Shown one piece after another: positions 29,966 to 41,614 of a DNA stretch of 64,000 nucleotides. How positions within the stretch are numbered: position 1 is the first letter of the stretch; every line of letters starts with the position of its first letter. A program made the position numbers and the translations under genes. The stretch spans positions 372,001 through 436,000 of the forward strand of contig VNWV01000012.1 in NCBI GenBank assembly GCA_009801085.1, in the 5' to 3' direction. The notes below the pieces were generated by a model, which did no database searches, was not told the DNA's origin, and saw only the letters and a list, made by a program, of their open reading frames with translations. This DNA comes from Lasiodiplodia sp. COLG20. Taxonomy: Eukaryota; Ascomycota; Dothideomycetes; Botryosphaeriales; Botryosphaeriaceae.

Positions 29966-31891
29966 ATGGAGGAAGATCTGGAGAAACGTCAACCAGTGAG
30001 TTCTCCACCATTGGAGCAAGGTAAGTTGGACCCGGCAGGACGTCCAAGTTCGGCATATGTCGCTGTGGATGAGATTAGTAATGATGTTGTAGCGTCCGTG
30101 ATAGGTGTGATGCGACCTTGGCAGCATTTCCCCTACCCTGCGTTCAGTTCGCTGTGGGAGGACGAGAAAGTCCTTGGCATGACAAGAGCAGCAAAGATAT
30201 TTTCTCCTAAACCCTCTGGATCTCAACGAGAAATCGCCCCCGAAGCGGAGGACAGTGAATCCACCACTGAAGACGTACCGACGACCCCGGGATTCCCCCA
30301 AGTCCAACCAGAAGTCTCCACCACCACACTCACAGAGAAGACCGGAGCTCAATGGGCCAATGATCTAAGGCACGACTACCCCCTCGAGTCTCTAATCCCC
30401 GTTCCCAGCCCTTCTTCATCCACGGATGCAACCGAACTCCGCCCTCCGCAGCGCCAGTCCTCCCCACTGCCCACCATCAACAACAACGTCCGCATGTGCC
30501 CCATCTACCCACCGCCGCCCACCGACGACACCGCCACCAGAGAGAGCGACTCGCGCCGCAACTCGCTCGGCCAGATCGACACCGTCATCGCCGACGACCG
30601 CCCCGCCAACTGGACACCGCTAGCCGCCCGCCGCCGCCGCCGCACCCGCCGCCTCCCCCGACCGCCACCGCCGAAGGCTTACCCCGCCACCCCGACCCTC
30701 ACCTGGCTCGGCTTCTCCGCCGCGCACCTGTCGCTGCTGTCGAGCATTGCCGACCCGTGGGAGGCGATCGATGGTGATGATGGTGGTGGTGGCCACGGCG
30801 ACGGCTTCCTGCCGCGCATCGCGGGCCTGCTGCGCGAGGCCGAGATCGATCCGGGCCGCTTGTGCGCGGAGGATCGCCGGTTGCTGTTCGTGCTCGACCA
30901 TGCGGTGCAGACCGGGGGCGCGGAGCGGTGCGGGTTGGATCCTGGCGCGGATGTGGAGGCGTGTGCGGTGAGGTTTGTGGTTTTGGGGCGCGGTGGTGGT
31001 GGTGAGAGCGGTGAAGGGGAAGAAGAAAGGGGAAGAGGAGGACAGCAGATGTTCGTCGATGTGTCGTTGGGGCAGTTTCTGGAGCTCTTGAGGGAGGCGC
31101 TGAACGGGAATGGATCGAGCGCGCAGCTGGAATTCGACGAAGAAGATGGGGCGGAGAACTATGCTGGTGGGGGTGATAGGGCAGCGGAGGAGGCGGCCGC
31201 GGCGGCGGAAGAAGAAGAGGGAGGGGAGGAGACCGAACCGATTCCATCCCCACACCGGCCTCTTACGCCATCTGACCATCTTCCTGCAGCTGAGCGAGTA
31301 CCAGCGGAAGCTAGCGGTAGTGCTAGCCAGACCTTGCCGCAGGACGAAGCCCACCCGCAACCCGCCGCCAGTCATTGGGAACTGCTTCTCCAGAAGCTGG
31401 AAGAATACAACCTGTCGCTATCGGATGTGTCTGAAGCACAGATAGAAGATTGGAACAGCGTGCCCATCGATGCTATCGAGGGGTACTTTGAGACGCACCT
31501 ACGGCACGTTTTGAGGTGGAAGAAGATGAAGAGCGTAACGAAGAAGACGAAGGAAGATGTGATGCGGGAGAGAGCAATGCGGGCAGTGCTGGATGAAGAA
31601 AAAGCGCTGAGCGAGTATAGAGCGGAAATGCTCGGTCAAATCATGGCTACAAAGGAGAGCGAAGATGAAGGAGCGGGCCAAAATTTCGCACCGGCTAAGA
31701 GTGACATTGAACTGGCCACCCTGAACCATGAAGGGGGTAGGAAAACAAAAGTAACGACTGAGGTGCCACAGGTCAATGCCCAGAGATCATCAAAGATCAA
31801 GACTAGAACTTACGTCATATCGGCTGTCGGTTTTATCCTCATTTCAGGTTTGACATTTGGCCTTGTCTTTGGGCTTAGGTCTCGGTCATAA
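29966..31891 (+). CDS. Unrecognised Pro/Glu-rich protein with C-terminal membrane anchor
   Basis: 641 aa if read as one exon from the ATG at 29966. I do not recognise a family. Visible parts: a low-complexity N-terminal half; a run of Arg and Pro (about residues 213-235); a folded-looking block TLTWLGFSAAHLSLLSSIAD to ACAVRFVVLG (about 240-345); an acidic Glu-rich stretch; a helical, possibly coiled-coil block LLLQKLEEYNLSLSDV to SEYRAEMLGQI; and a final hydrophobic helix ISAVGFILISGLTFGLVFG followed by RSRS. This is a tail-anchor topology. A strong GTAAGT donor near 30021 with a CAG acceptor near 30195 would keep frame, so the 5' part may contain an intron. Confidence 0.6.
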   Translation: MEEDLEKRQPVSSPPLEQGKLDPAGRPSSAYVAVDEISNDVVASVIGVMRPWQHFPYPAFSSLWEDEKVLGMTRAAKIFSPKPSGSQREIAPEAEDSESTTEDVPTTPGFPQVQPEVSTTTLTEKTGAQWANDLRHDYPLESLIPVPSPSSSTDATELRPPQRQSSPLPTINNNVRMCPIYPPPPTDDTATRESDSRRNSLGQIDTVIADDRPANWTPLAARRRRRTRRLPRPPPPKAYPATPTLTWLGFSAAHLSLLSSIADPWEAIDGDDGGGGHGDGFLPRIAGLLREAEIDPGRLCAEDRRLLFVLDHAVQTGGAERCGLDPGADVEACAVRFVVLGRGGGGESGEGEEERGRGGQQMFVDVSLGQFLELLREALNGNGSSAQLEFDEEDGAENYAGGGDRAAEEAAAAAEEEEGGEETEPIPSPHRPLTPSDHLPAAERVPAEASGSASQTLPQDEAHPQPAASHWELLLQKLEEYNLSLSDVSEAQIEDWNSVPIDAIEGYFETHLRHVLRWKKMKSVTKKTKEDVMRERAMRAVLDEEKALSEYRAEMLGQIMATKESEDEGAGQNFAPAKSDIELATLNHEGGRKTKVTTEVPQVNAQRSSKIKTRTYVISAVGFILISGLTFGLVFGLRSRS

Positions 31892-32892
31892 AGGCGACAG
31901 GTAGTGTTTAATCAGGTCAGCATTTCACATTGAGTTTCTAGTGGACTGAGTACCTAGTGTAGTTTATGACATCCGCTTCTCTTCGTTTGCCAGTTGGCCA
32001 CTGCAGCGTATATAATCTAAATTACTTGTGCTTGTTGAGAGATTGCTTCACCCTCTTTCGTAGGGCTCGGTAATGTGCAGAATCTCAAATGGTTTTGGTG
32101 AGATGCATTTGCATCCATCGTGAGCTCTCTTGAATTCCCATTGACTGATCATAAAGGTATTTTGCTGATCAGGATCCTTTCAGCCTTGCGATGTAGTACT
32201 GTTGCGCAAGGCGTACACTTCATCATACCGGATTATTGCGCCCCTCATCTTGGCTCTGACTCATCTCTCGGTGAGACCGATGTGATATCAAAAGCACGTG
32301 GCTTGTATGTGACTGGTTAACACCCACCAGCACGCAGAGGCCCCCACGCCAAGACGGTGTTCCCAATGCAGTATGGCGTCGGATCCTGCACAAGTGCACA
32401 GCTCGTAACAGTCCAAAAGAGGCAACGCTAAAAGACCCTCGCAGAGTGGAGGATGGTAAGACGGAGAATGGCGCCACGCTGAAGCGCACGGGTCGTAAAA
32501 TCCAAAAGCGGTAATGCTTTTACGACCATAGCAGCAGTAGGAGTGGCCACTTTCCAGGCATTCAAGATGTTCATATTTCGCCAAATTCTCAAGAGACATC
32601 GGATCGTTTTCCTAAGCAACTGGCATCTTCTCAGCTTCCCTCTCCTCTTTTTGACCATTCCATCTTTACTGTTCCTCAACCAAGGACAACTTGATCGGTC
32701 GGATCCCTGTCCCTGGCATCACCAAACATTCAAGATTCCCAGAATTTTTCAGAACGGCATAGAGACAGCAATTATTGTTATCCGATTGGCAGACGTTTCT
32801 TAGGTATTCTCAAGTGTAAGGCCTCACTACTCGATCGTTGTTTGTTGCTTGGAGTTGATAGCCTAACGAACGCTGTCTAGGTGGTACGAAAC
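31892..32892. other. Intergenic region upstream of the ABC transporter
   Basis: About 1 kb. It contains a duplicated ~37-bp motif at 32401-32437 and 32491-32527. A GT-AG-like pair just before the ATG could belong to a 5' UTR intron. No coding gene is supported. Confidence 0.5.
32401..32527. repeat. Duplicated ~37-bp motif; second copy is a hairpin
   Basis: Copies at 32401-32437 and 32491-32527 share TCGTAA, TCCAAAAG, GG-AA-GCT and a final GACC. The second copy is also a perfect 10-bp inverted repeat, GGTCGTAAAA with TTTTACGACC, over a 17-nt spacer that itself holds AAAAGC/GCTTTT. It lies 370-490 bp upstream of the ABC transporter ATG. Confidence 0.6.
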
Positions 32893-35800
32893 ATGGCCGG
32901 TGACCCAGTCCCAGCCGACGAAGGCACCACAACAGAACCGACCCCCAAACGCCCAGAACGAACACCGACTTTCGCGGACTACCTCAGAGTCTTCAGTTAT
33001 GCGACGAAATGGGACTTTTGCATATACGCGATCGCCTCGCTGGTGTCGATCGGAGCGGGTATAACTCTGCCTCTCATGAACGTCATTTTCGGGCAGCTTG
33101 TCGACCAGTTCACGGACTACTTCCGAGAAGGCGACGACATAACTCGCGATGATTTCCAGAAACTCCTGAATCAGCAGGCTTTATACATCATGGCCCTCTT
33201 CCTCGCGCGTTGGGGCCTGAACGCCATCGACAAGTTCTGCTTCAGGATGATAGGCATCCGCCTGTCGTCAGCCGTGCGCCTGCATTACCTGCAATCGATA
33301 TTTGCCCAATCGATCCACGTCATCGACTCGATGCCTCCCGGGGCGCCCGCGACCGCTATCACGACTACATCGAATACTCTGCAGATTGGTATTTCTGAGC
33401 GCCTGGGGACATTCCTGCAGTTCTTGAGCACCATCGTGGCTGCCATAATCATCGCCTTCACTTGGAGCTGGGATCTGACGTTGGTGACGTCCTCGTTGAT
33501 CCTGTACACCATGGTCGTGCTGTCGGTCACCTTGCCGTTCATAGTCAAAGCCCAGACGGCGACTGCGCAGGCAGATGCCGAAGGAACAGCCATTGCCAGC
33601 GAAGCTCTCGAGGGAATCCGGCTGGTTATGGCTTGCGGCGCTCAAGGCCGTATCACTCGTCGTTACGGAGAGTGGGTGCAAGAGGCTATGAAAAGGGCCC
33701 AAAAAATGGCCCCTTTCATGGGTGCCCAGTTCGGTCTACTCGTGTGTTGAACCAACCATCCAGCCGCGCGGTCTGAGACAAGCTAACGCAGAAACAGTTC
33801 TTCGGAGTATTCGGAGCGTTTGGCCTGGCGTTCTGGTACGGCACTCAACGGTACATTGCTGGCGGCATCAGCAACGCCGGCGTGGTTATTGTCGTGCTCA
33901 TGTCCGTCATGATGGTCCTCACCTCCTTGGAGCGCATAGCGACGCCGCTCATGGCTGTCAGCAAGGCCATGGTCGCCGCCTGTGAGCTGTTTACGGTGAT
34001 CGATGCGCCCCTTCCCCCATCTGGGTCCCTCAAACCGGAAATCAGCTCCGAAGACATCTTATTCGAGGACGTGACATTTGAATATCCCAGCCGGCCCGGT
34101 GTCACAGTTCTGGATGGGTTGAGCTTTCGCATTCGTTCAGGCCAGAACACCGCTCTCGTTGGTCCATCTGGATCTGGAAAGAGTACGGTAGTCGGTTTGC
34201 TGGAGCAGTGGTATTCTCTAAGAGAACAGCACACTCTACCCCAGGTGGTCCAGCCTAAGCCGCAGGAGAAATCAAATGATGGAAAGGACAAAGACACTGA
34301 AGATGGGAAGAGCAATCATACTGAAGACGACTCGAAGACTATTGCTAAACCCTCCCTCTCCGGATCCATAACGGCGGGTGGTTTCAATTTGGAAGATTTC
34401 GACCTCAAATGGTGGAGAGCACAGGTCGGCCTGGTCCAGCAAGAGCCCTTCCTCTTCAACGACACCATCTTCGGCAATGTTGCAAATGGTCTTCTCGGAA
34501 CCGAGTGGGAAGATGAGTCCGAAGAGCGGAAGCGAGAACTGGTTCAGGAGGCATGCCAGGAAGCCTATGCCCATGACTTCATCAGTCGTCTGCCCGACGT
34601 AAGTACCCAGTCCCTCAAGATATGGCAGGAAAGTCTGACTAAAGGTTCCGCAGGGCTATGACACACGAGTCGGTGATGCCGGGGCGAAGTTGTCAGGGGG
34701 TCAGAAGCAACGTCTTGCCATTGCCAGGAGCATCATCAAAAAGCCACGGATCATCATTCTGGACGAGGCCACCAGCGCAATCGACGCCAAGAGCGAAAGG
34801 ATAGTCCAAGCTGCCCTCGACAGAGTCACGCGGAACCGCACAACCATCACCATTGCCCATCGCCTCTCGACGATCAAAAAGGCCGACCATATCGTTGTCC
34901 TGCAGAAGGGACGAGCAGTCGAGGAAGGCACACACCAGAGCCTTATTTCCAATCCTACTGGCGTTTACAGCGCCCTGGTCCGGGCGCAAGCATTACATGT
35001 GTCCGATACTGATGAAGTAGAGCCTGGGACGCTGGCACCGAAGTTCGACGCAGAGCCAGATAATGTATCCAGCAGTTCTAAACAGGCCATGGTCCCGGCT
35101 CACGACGAAAAGTCCGAAGGAAAGGTGACCGACAAGTCTCGGGGCTTTATCCGTGCATTCATGGGAGTTTTGTCGATACAGCGAGTGCAGTGGCCTTACT
35201 ACCTCACCGTCATCCTGTCCGCCATGGCGGTAGGAGCGGGTACGCCGATCCAAGCCTGGCTGTTCGCCAAGGTCGTCGGCGTTTTCCTTCTGCAGGGCGA
35301 CGAACTCAAGCAAGCAGGAGACTTCTGGGGCTTCATGTGGTTCGCGCTGGCTGGGGGAGTCGGCATCGCGTACCTCTTCCAGGGGTGGATCAGCCTGCGC
35401 ATTCAATTCTTCGTCAGTGCAGCTTGCAAGAGGGAATACCTTACCGACATGTTGCACCAAGAGCTCCGCTTCTTCGACGACGACAAAAATGCCCACGGCT
35501 CGCTGAGTGCGCGGATAGGGGGCGATGCAAAGCAGATAGAAGAGCTGTTTGGCTTGAATCTGGCCTTTATGCTCTCCGGCGTCTTCAACGTCATTGGCTG
35601 CGTCACCATCGCGCTCGTCTTCGGATGGAAGCTTGGCCTGATTGCCATGTTCATCACTATGCCGATCTTGCTGGCGTCAGGCTTCTGGAAGTACAGACAA
35701 GAGGTGCAGTTCGAACAGATGAACTCGGCCGTCTTCATGGAAAGCTCGCAGTTCGCCGCCGAGGCCATCGGCGCCATCAGGACAGTGTCGTCCCTCACGA

Positions 35801-36984
35801 TGGAGTCCATGATCAACGGCCGATATCAGAAGCTCCTGCACGGCCATGTCCGGGAAGCGCTCCACAAAGCCAAGTGGACGGCGCCGCTTTTCGGCTTCGC
35901 CGACAGCGCCAGTCTCGGCTGCCAGGCTTTGGTTTTCTGGTATGGCGGCGGGCTCCTGGCCAGCGGCGAGTACTCGATGGAGGCATTCTTCGTCTGCTTC
36001 ATGGCCATCATACAAGGCGCCGAGGCGGCAGCCCAAGTCCTCTCCATCACGCCCAACGCCGCACAGGCGCGAGCAGCCGCGAACCGTATCCTCGACATCC
36101 AAGAATCCGCACTTCTCGACCAAGCCCCAGCAACAAAAGAGGACGACAGCAACATACCCCGAGCCGAGGGCGGCGTCCAGATCGAGCTGCGCGACGTCCA
36201 CTTCAAGTACCCCACGCGCGACGCCCTCATCTTCGACGGCCTGAACCTGACCATCGAGAAGGGCCAGTACGCCGCCTTCGTCGGCCCCTCGGGCTGCGGC
36301 AAGACCACCATCATCTCCCTGCTCGAGCGCTTCTACGAGCCCACCCGCGGCGCCGTCCTCTGCAACGGCGTCGACATCGCAGGCCTCGGCGTCTACGACT
36401 ACCGCCGCAGCCTCTCGCTCGTCGCGCAGGAGCCGACCCTCTTCCGCGGCACCGTCCGCGACAACATCCTGTTCGGCCTCGACGCCGACCAGAGCGCCGC
36501 CGTGTCGGAGGAGAGGATCCACGAGGTGTGCCGCGACGCCTTTATTCATGACTTTATCGTCTCGTTGCCCGAGGGCTACGACACCGACGTCGGCCTGAAG
36601 GGCGTCTCCATGTCCGGCGGCCAGAAGCAGCGCATCGCCATCGCGCGCGCGCTGATCCGCGACCCCAGGATCCTGTTGCTGGACGAGGCCACGTCGGCGC
36701 TGGATTCCGAGTCGGAGAAGATCGTCCAGGCGGCCTTCGAGAGGGCGCGGAGTGGCCGCACCATGATCGCCGTGGCGCACCGGCTGTCGACCATCCAGAA
36801 TGCGGACGTCATATTTGTGTTTGATGAGGGGAGGGTGGTGGAGAAGGGCACTCACAACGAGCTTGTGAGGAAGCAGGGTGTTTATTGGGAAATGGTGAGT
36901 TTCTACCCCTCCTTCGCTCTTGCTCGTTTAAGTTCATGCTAACGTGAAAATGCTCAGTGTCAAAGCCAAGCCTTGGATCAGTAG
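32893..36984 (+). CDS. Full-size ABCB (MDR/P-glycoprotein-type) ABC transporter
   Basis: ATP-driven plasma- or vacuolar-membrane exporter with TMD-NBD-TMD-NBD order. Exons 32893-33741, 33798-34598, 34654-36894 and 36958-36984 give 1305 aa. NBD1: GPSGSGKST, Q-loop QQEPFLF, LSGGQKQR, IIILDEATSAID and IAHRLSTI. NBD2: GPSGCGKTT, AQEPTLF, MSGGQKQR, ILLLDEATSALDS and VAHRLSTI. Both sites thus keep Walker A, signature, Walker B and switch His. NBD1 carries an unusual charged insert of about 50 residues (Lys/Asp/Glu/Ser-rich) between Walker A and the Q-loop. The last exon codes only CQSQALDQ. It is convergent with a Zn2Cys6 gene that could regulate it, but no evidence links them. The substrate is unknown. 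Confidence 0.95.
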
Positions 36985-37437
36985 ACGGATGCCAGCGATG
37001 TATTATAGACATGACTAACGAACGAGCTCTCTCATCTCTTACTTTTTCGCGTTTATGGCTTGAAGGATAATAGGATTGTTAGCCGGGGTTGCAGAAGTTG
37101 AGCGAAGACTAGGTTCGGCGGAGCTGAACGAAGGGTTTAGCTACTTAAGTGACCAAGGAGGCCCACGTCAATCGAAGGTGCGTCAAACCTGAATTGCTTT
37201 CGGGTGATGGGGTCAGACATCGTTAGTCATGATACACACTTTCCGCTCTCACTTTTGGTTAATGAATTAATAAGAATAGACTACCCTTTCACCGAAATAG
37301 TTGAGATCAGCTTAATACATGTGAGTAGAATAGCAATGCAGTGCACGCCTTTCCTTTGGCGCACATTCTTCCTGTTCCAGCAACAGACGGCCACAACCAT
37401 CGCCACCACGTCGTTGGGGGGATATCATCACCAATCA
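36985..37437. other. Convergent intergenic region ABC transporter / Zn2Cys6 gene
   Basis: About 450 bp between two 3' ends. It is AT-rich around 37250-37320. No gene is recognised. Confidence 0.55.
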
Positions 37438-39430
37438 TCAAAACTTATCCGCATACAAATCCGCCATAAGCAACCAATTCTGCCCCTTAATCGGCTGCCG
37501 CACCCACCTCACATCCTCGACCCTCGTCCTCACGTCCGCCGCCTCCTCCACCAACACCCACTCACCCGTATCCTCGTCCTTCGCCATGAACCGCAGCACG
37601 ACGCGCTCGCCCGCGTCCTCGAAGACGAACTCGCGGCGCCACAGCCGGCGCCACTGCTCCATGGGCGTGCCCTCGGTGACGTTGGCGCGCTCGACGTCGC
37701 GGTTCTTCAGCGCGAGGGCGAACAGCGCGCGCGTGTCCCACAGCCCGTCGTGGCCCGGGTAGTCGCGCAGCAGGTGGATGGCCTCGTCGCGCGTCGGCGG
37801 GTCGCGGCAGAAGAGCGACATGATGAACAGGTTCCACGCGATGCCGCACTGCAGCGACAGCTGGTGCGCCGGGTTTGTCGCGGCCGTCTTGGCCTCACCG
37901 TCGTCGCCGCGTTTGAAGAGCGTGCGCAGCGCGAGCGAGGCCAGCGTGAGGTACTCGCGGAACATCGGCGTGCGCGCCTCGAGCGTCGCGACCTGCAGGT
38001 ACTGCGGCGGGTCCTCGAAGACGGCCATGCCGAGGAATTGCAGGCGCAGGTGGATGGCGCGGATGTAGTCGGGCGACGAGGGGTCGCCCATGAGGACTCT
38101 GTTGAAGAGCGGCCGGAACGCCGTGTCGAGCTTGTGCGTCGCCTTGCGGGACATGTCGCAGAAGTCTCGCAGCCGCTTGTTCCCGAGGAGCTCGATGTAG
38201 AACCTGTTGATGGACGCTTCGTTGTTCGTGCTGATCAACTCTGCGTCGTTCATTACATCTGTCATGATCTTTGTCAGGGCCGTGTGGTGACGCCGGGTGG
38301 CAGCCCAGTACTGTCCGAACTCATCGAGGGTGTTGAAGACGTCTGGGATGGTGTCAATTGATACGGTGGCAGGGGCAGGGGCCAAGTCGCTGAGAATGAC
38401 CAGGAAGGAATCCATTGTCTGCTTTTTCTGCTTCAGCCCCTTCGCAAGGTTTGGGAGCGATGGACCGTGGCCGACCCTGCCACGGAGAATGGTGCGAGCC
38501 TGTGATGCAAGGTGCGCGAAGACGTCTGCTACAGTGCCAAGGAGCTGCTTCGGATTCGGTGCCACGCTGGCTATCTGGCGAGCCGCATCTTCATCCGTCA
38601 GGAGAGAGAGCAATAGAGCCAAGCCGTGGTTGACGTGGTCCAGCCCGGCTTTCCTGTTGCCTCTGAGCATTTCGAATGCTAGAGACAACACTGACAAAAC
38701 AATTGCATCCTGTACAGAGCCTTGTTGGCTTTGTAGCTTGAGGGAATGGCAGTAGTAAGCGACGGCATGGAAGTAATGCGGGTCTTCTTCAGCTGTCGGG
38801 ACAGCAGGCATGGACACAGTGCGAAGCGACTTGTACATAGACTGCTGATGCCACTTGCTCATCGCGCCGATTGCCATTGCGGCAAACCGAAGTGTGTTGC
38901 TATTTCGGGCGAGTTGGGGCAGCGTGACCTCCCACAAGTCGGGGTTGTATGCCGCGCTGGTCCACGGCCCTTGGACCAAACCTAAGAATTCCTCGAAGTA
39001 AAGCACACTCGTGGCATCTCGAAAGTCGAGGGCGTCTGGATTGATTTGTAGCGGAATCCTTGGAGGAGTGCTACGGACAACCTGCCTGGAATCCCAGCAG
39101 AGCTGGATGGGCCCAGGGGCTTTCTTCTTTTTCGGTTCGGCGACTGCATAACCTTCGCAATACCCTCTGTTCTTCAGGCAATTTCCGCAGTGCGGTCTGG
39201 CCTCGTCACATTTGATATGCCGCTTTTTGCAAGTAATACACCCCGTCCGTACCTTCTGCGTGCTCGTACGGGAAAGTTTGGGTTTGCTGTGTGGAGCTGA
39301 CTCAGTTTGCAAAACGATGTTCGTCTCAACAGGTGTAAACCTAACAGAGTTTAGTATAATCTCCGTTAGCGACTTCTGTCCAAGCTCACTCTATAGGAGT
39401 CCATGACAGTCCCGTTGTGGAGTCTGCCAT
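37438..39430 (-). CDS. Zn2Cys6 transcription factor with Fungal_trans_2-like domain
   Basis: Nuclear regulator; target unknown. Exons 39430-39390 and 39340-37438 give 647 aa. The first exon codes MADSTTGLSWTPI and splices in phase to EFTPVETNIVLQTESAPH; no in-frame ATG lies near the start of the large exon, so the small exon is needed. The zinc cluster at about residues 45-75 reads TGCITCKKRHIKCDEARPHC then CLKNRGYC, the standard C-x2-C-x6-C-x5-C-x2-C-x6-C pattern, followed by KKKK. The remaining ~570 residues resemble the Fungal_trans_2 family (LYFEEFLGLVQGPWTSAAYN, LWEVTLPQLARNSNTLRFA). GC-rich sequence in the 5'-distal half of the gene generates long antisense frames. Confidence 0.9.
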
Positions 39431-39853
39431 TCTAGTGTGTTGCTTGTCAGCAGGCGAGGTCGAGATTAGAGTAGCCTTGGGTCTGACCCTGACCCCACTT
39501 TATCGCTGACGCCTGCTTATGTAATCACAGTTGCCTTGTGCTCCTAAAGATTGTTTGGCTATTATTGCCCCTTGATGAAAAAACCTACTGCGCCGTCTCA
39601 CTCCGTGAATGAGACCCGCCTCGATCACATTGGACACCGATCAAGCTGAAGAGCTATCAGATGGCAAATGTCTTGGCAAGTGGCAAATGGTATTCATTGC
39701 TGAGGGCGTCTAGAATATCTCGTGCTTCTACATTATGAGCTTTTGCTCATATTTTCACATGATACTATCAAGTTTCAACCATTCCTGTAGAGTCTTCACG
39801 ATCCAGGATGTACCACGCAAAAAAAAAAAAAAAAAACGGGAAGCTTACCAGAT
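39431..39853. other. Tandem intergenic region upstream of the Zn2Cys6 gene
   Basis: About 420 bp between two minus-strand genes. An 18-bp A run lies at 39819-39836, just past the F-box stop codon. Nothing else stands out. Confidence 0.5.
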
Positions 39854-41614
39854 CTAAGCCCAGCTCTTCACCCGGCTCCAATAGAAGGGCTTATCGTTCT
39901 TCAAGCCAAACTCGCCCCAGTCATCCGTAAGGCGGTTGTAGCTCCAGTAGCCTTGCCAAGCAAGCTTGTTGTTACGTGCACCCTTTCCTGCATGGCTCAA
40001 TGCAAGAGACATGCGGTAAATATACTTCGGGGTCACACCATCAGTCTCTATGTGCAGGACACCCTCTGTCTCGGCGGGAGAAAGAGATGAGTCTAGAGAG
40101 GCCGGGGGCTCCTGCAAATTCCTGATTGGTAAGGCTTCAGCCGCAGCGGCAGGTTCCGCCGGGGTGGACGGAGACGAAGAAGAAGATGACGACGGCCAAA
40201 GCATCGGATCCACTGGGTGCTCGGGACCGGATAAGCGCCATCGGCCGTGTAGTGCATCCTTCATCACTGCTTGCGGAAGGGCAGAGTGGGAATGGGCTCC
40301 GTTCTGTCCGCGCAGGTATTCCTTGCTCAAATGCGGGACCACGTCAGGTGGCTCAGCTACAGTCAGAAGGGAAATGCAAGTGCCGTCGGGGTAGAAGCGA
40401 AGGTAACGGTAATATGTTACGATGAGCACCGGAATCCCCCAGGTCAAGGTGTTGCTCTGCTGCGCACCAGGTCTCGTGTAGTTCACAGTGCTGATGTAGC
40501 AACCATTGTATCGAACGCGAGGCCGAGAGCGGAAGAGGCTACGGAAACTCGGGTAGGAGTCGGGAACGAGAGGTAGCGTGTGCAGGGCTGATTCAAGGAG
40601 TTTGGTCCTTCTTGTAGCTTCTTGTCGTTCTTCTTCTTCCTCCGGGTCCGGTATTCCCGTATAGCTGGAGAGGAGGCGCCCGCCTTCGCCATCATCGTCT
40701 AGCGGTTTACCATCCAATCTGCAGGCCCATTTATAATGCATAGAAGCAAATCCAAACTCATCTCCAAGAGCAACCCGACGCCATACTCGATCTTCTGTCA
40801 TGACGAGATACGCCATTCTTTTGCAGACCTGGGCGAGACGAGCGAACTGTGCAACGTCATTCACCGCAACGTACATCAAAATGTCGGCGAGTAGTTCTTC
40901 GGGAAGCTCGGCGATGGGGCATGGTGGTGGGGCCGAAAGATTGGTAGGTGGCTCCTCTCCAGGGATGGATAAGGAAGCAAATGAGGAGACCAGGTCGGTT
41001 ATGTTTGAAGAGAAGCCGGCTAGTGAGTGGTGGGCAGTGTTGGGCACCGTGGCGGACGCATTCGACGGGTTCGTGTTTGTCGGTTTCTGCTTTGGGAAAG
41101 ACGCGGCGGGAAAGTGCTTCTTCTTGTAGATGTCTTGAACTGCTGAGTCTAACTGCGGAGCATGTTAGCTCGGATTAGTCTAGGTAGCCATTTTACAAAG
41201 TACCTTGAATGCTTTCCGGTACAGATTTACGCTGTCGCCCAGGTTGCCCTGCGTCTCTCTCCTGACCGCTTCTTCATAATGGTCTAACGCTGATACAGGC
41301 ACCTTGGCCGACTCTGGTGCCGGCTCCACTAGCTTCCTGCCAAACTGCTTCTCGCCTAAATCAAGATATTCATGCGGTTCTGATTCGTCGGCGTGCGCAT
41401 CCTTGGGTCGGTCAATGGGCAGTGGCGCCTTGTGCCTTTGGGAATGCTGTGGTCTGCCCGATGTGGCGTGTGCGGTATGTTGCGGAGCGCTAGAGGAGGG
41501 CTGATTCTGCCTGGAACGCGCCGAAACTTCCTCTCGCCATTGGCGCCTGAACGTTTCGAGCTCCTCTTCCGTAGGAGTGGCGGGATTCACGGGGAGATCG
41601 GTGGGGTTCGACAT
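39854..41614 (-). CDS. F-box protein of the FBXO9 / Hrt3 / Pof7 family
   Basis: Substrate receptor of an SCF (Skp1-cullin-F-box) ubiquitin ligase. Exons 41614-41204 and 41152-39854 give 569 aa. The N-terminal region has a TPR-like helical pair, SALDHYEEAVRRETQGNLGD then NLYRKAFK spliced to LDSAVQDIYKKKHF, the arrangement seen in FBXO9. The F-box lies near residues 216-255: IAELPEELLADILMYVAVND and LAQVCKRMAYLV, followed by WRRVALGDEFGF. The C-terminal domain has PRVRYNGCYISTVNYTRPG, YYRYLRFYPDGTCISLLT and a closing WSYNRLTDDWGEFGL and FYWSRVKSW, conserved in Hrt3 orthologs. A Ser run sits around residue 475. Divergent from MTM1. Confidence 0.9.

Noticed and set aside
30620..31375. 251-aa minus-strand frame
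   Set aside because: Antisense to the unrecognised tail-anchored gene and of low complexity; the plus strand has a plausible membrane anchor and longer frame.
35190..36551. 453-aa alternative-frame reading inside the ABC transporter
   Set aside because: It is a +1 shadow of a fully conserved transporter and Arg/Pro/His-rich as expected from GC-biased third positions.
37204..38361. 385-aa plus-strand frame
   Set aside because: It lies antisense to the Zn2Cys6 regulator in GC-rich sequence, is full of His/Arg/Leu/Val low complexity and has no family feature.
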